From NCBI GenBank assembly GCA_947501615.1, contig CANMWK010000009.1, forward strand, positions 124,001-188,000: 64,000 nucleotides of DNA, given 5' to 3'. The position numbers were made by a program, and so were the translations under genes. Below are positions 62,673-64,000 of the stretch, piece after piece. Each line of letters begins with the position of its first letter. Position 1 is the first letter of the stretch. This DNA comes from an uncultured Tenacibaculum sp. (GTDB lineage Bacteria; Bacteroidota; Bacteroidia; Flavobacteriales; Flavobacteriaceae). The notes under the pieces are model-generated. The model saw nothing but the letters and a program-made list of their open reading frames with translations. It did not search any database and was not told where the DNA came from.

Positions 62673-63674
62673 ATGTCGCCAAAATACTATTTTTCATTAA
62701 TCCTAATGCTTGTTTTTTCATTTGCTTGTAAAGTTGAGGAAAAAAAAGGAAAAGAAGATGTTAAACAAAACGAATTTACGAAACTTAAGGGAAACGTCTT
62801 CGGAACAACATATTCAATCATCTACAAAAGCAAAGAAAACCTTCAAGGACCTATTGATGTAATCTTTGAAAATTTCAATAATTCATTATCTACGTATATC
62901 CCTAATTCTTTAATTTCTAAAGTGAATCAAAATGATACAACAGTAGTTGTTGATGATTATTTTGTTGAAGCTTTCGATAAAGCAAAACGATTGTATAAGG
63001 AGACCGATGGATATTTCGATCCTACTATTGGAAAATTAATTGATGCTTATGGTTTTGGTTCAGGCAAAGAAAAAAAGAATCTCACTGCTGAAGAAGTTGA
63101 AGAATTGATGAAGATTACTGGGTTTGATAAAATTACCTTAACGAACAGGAAAGTGATTAAACCATTTGAAATGGAGTTTAATGTAAATGCCTATGCAAAA
63201 GGTTTGGGACTTGATGTAGTTGGACGTTTTTTTGAAAGTAAAAACATTACTGATTACTTGATTGAAATAGGAGGAGAGATTAGAGCAAGAGGCAAAAATC
63301 CGAAAGATAAATTATGGAAAGTAGCCATAGATGATCCTAATACAGATGGTTCTCGAAGTCAATCGAGATTAGTGTTGTTAGATAATCAATCAATGGCAAC
63401 TTCTGGGAATTACAGGAAATTTAAGATGAATGAAAAAGGAGAGAAAATCGTACATACCATAAATCCAAAAACAGGTTTGGCACAGGAAAATAACTTGTTA
63501 AGTGCTTCAGTTTTAAAACAAGGTGATTGTGCAGATGTAGATGCTTATGCTACGGCTTTTATGGCAATGGGATTAGAAAAAACAAAGCTTTTTATAAGTG
63601 AGCACCCAGAACTAAAAGTAGTTTTAATCTTCTCTAATGAAAATGGTGAATTAGAAGAATTTAAGAATTTTTAA
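62673..63674 (+). CDS. apbE: FAD:protein FMN transferase (ApbE)
   Basis: Attaches FMN covalently to Thr/Ser of target flavoproteins such as NqrB/NqrC of the sodium-pumping NADH dehydrogenase. The 333-aa protein is a lipoprotein (lipobox FSFAC). It has NVNAYAKGLGLD, GGEIRARGKNP, MATSGNYRKF, the signature HTINPKTG, and DVDAYATAFMAMG with the magnesium/FAD-binding Asp. No nqr gene is in the window. Its end overlaps the convergent methyltransferase by 14 nt. Confidence 0.93.
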   Translation: MSPKYYFSLILMLVFSFACKVEEKKGKEDVKQNEFTKLKGNVFGTTYSIIYKSKENLQGPIDVIFENFNNSLSTYIPNSLISKVNQNDTTVVVDDYFVEAFDKAKRLYKETDGYFDPTIGKLIDAYGFGSGKEKKNLTAEEVEELMKITGFDKITLTNRKVIKPFEMEFNVNAYAKGLGLDVVGRFFESKNITDYLIEIGGEIRARGKNPKDKLWKVAIDDPNTDGSRSQSRLVLLDNQSMATSGNYRKFKMNEKGEKIVHTINPKTGLAQENNLLSASVLKQGDCADVDAYATAFMAMGLEKTKLFISEHPELKVVLIFSNENGELEEFKNF

Positions 63675-64000
63675 AACATACAGGCAAAATTTCACCTTTT
63701 GCTAATGCAAATCGCTCTACTAGATCTGGAGCGATTTTTTTTGTGTAATCAACTTCATCTACCTTAAAACCAATAGATCTTAATTTGTCAAAATAATCGC
63801 GACCATATACGCGAACATGATCGTATTGACCAAAAATTTTAGCTCGCTCTTTAGGGTCTGTTATAGAATCGTCTTCAAAGGTGTTTTCACGATTTAAATC
63901 TTGAGGGATTTGAAAAATACCAAACCCTCCAGGTTTTAGTACGCGATATAATTCTTGCATTGCTTTAGTGTCGTCTGGTATATGTTCTAACACATGATTA
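63661..64000 (-). CDS. class I SAM-dependent methyltransferase (partial, N-terminus outside window)
   Basis: About 113 C-terminal residues are visible: NHVLEHIPDDTKAMQELYRV followed by LKPGGFGIFQIP, the classic post-II/III motifs of Methyltransf_11-type enzymes, then DHVRVYGRDYFDKL. The frame stays open to the window edge, so the SAM-binding GxGxG part is outside. The substrate cannot be inferred. Confidence 0.85.
   Translation of the reverse strand, partial: NHVLEHIPDDTKAMQELYRVLKPGGFGIFQIPQDLNRENTFEDDSITDPKERAKIFGQYDHVRVYGRDYFDKLRSIGFKVDEVDYTKKIAPDLVERFALAKGEILPVCFKNS

Overview
The window looks like chromosome of a marine Flavobacteriaceae bacterium (Tenacibaculum/Polaribacter-like; genus not provable from here). 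The evidence is the AT-rich sequence, several promoters of the Bacteroidetes type (-7 box TAnnTTTG, in two cases exactly 19 nt after TTTG), two proteins with type IX secretion (T9SS) sorting tails, a TonB-dependent receptor of the outer-membrane beta-barrel-3 type, family-typical orders such as ftsX-DUF3098-uppP-truB and exbB-X-exbD-exbD, and proteins of mostly Bacteroidetes families (DUF3098, DUF5777, DUF5916). No tRNA, rRNA, CRISPR array, prophage or complete insertion sequence was seen.

Layout. 1-4.1 kb: minus-strand operon ftsX-DUF3098-uppP-truB (truB cut by the window edge), an Asn/Asp-rich lipoprotein, and methylmalonyl-CoA epimerase. 4.1-5.4 kb: repeat island with heptamers, 20-mers and about 135-bp palindromic units arranged as two three-unit blocks flanking a small GIY-YIG nuclease gene. 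5.5-9.1 kb: two paralogous unknown exported proteins followed by a membrane protein, a histidine kinase and a LuxR-type response regulator. 9.1-13.2 kb: more repeats, rbfA, a LolC/E-type permease, a repeat-filled kilobase and dusB. 13.3-16.6 kb: an Lgt-like membrane protein lacking canonical catalytic residues, a radical SAM enzyme resembling the archaeal tetraether synthase family, and four tiny membrane proteins. 16.7-20 kb: a Gfo/Idh oxidoreductase and an operon of cytochrome-like lipoprotein, YceI, OB-fold and DUF5777 barrel.

20-30 kb: lepA, a BI-1 family protein, a Crp/Fnr regulator and DUF2892, then a minus-strand cluster of TonB receptor, two CPBP proteases, LytS-like kinase and LytTR regulator. 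30-44.5 kb is mostly housekeeping: Zn-protease, asparaginase, ExbB/ExbD energising complex, rpoN, asnS, an RND/MMPL exporter, frr and pyrH. 44.9-50 kb: a 1235-aa T9SS-exported beta-helix/ricin-type protein whose signal peptide carries an in-frame TGA, and a beta-lactamase-fold hydrolase preceded by a near-consensus Fur box. 50-54 kb: the rplM-rpsI-rpsB-tsf group. 54-64 kb: a DUF5916 barrel, a T9SS protein with a phage-type S74 chaperone domain, a TPR/AraC regulator, an OmpA-like lipoprotein, ApbE and a partial methyltransferase.

The strongest candidates for undescribed biology are the GIY-YIG gene with its palindromic repeats, the Lgt-like/radical SAM pair, and the receptor-protease-LytSR cluster. 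Functions given for these are inference.
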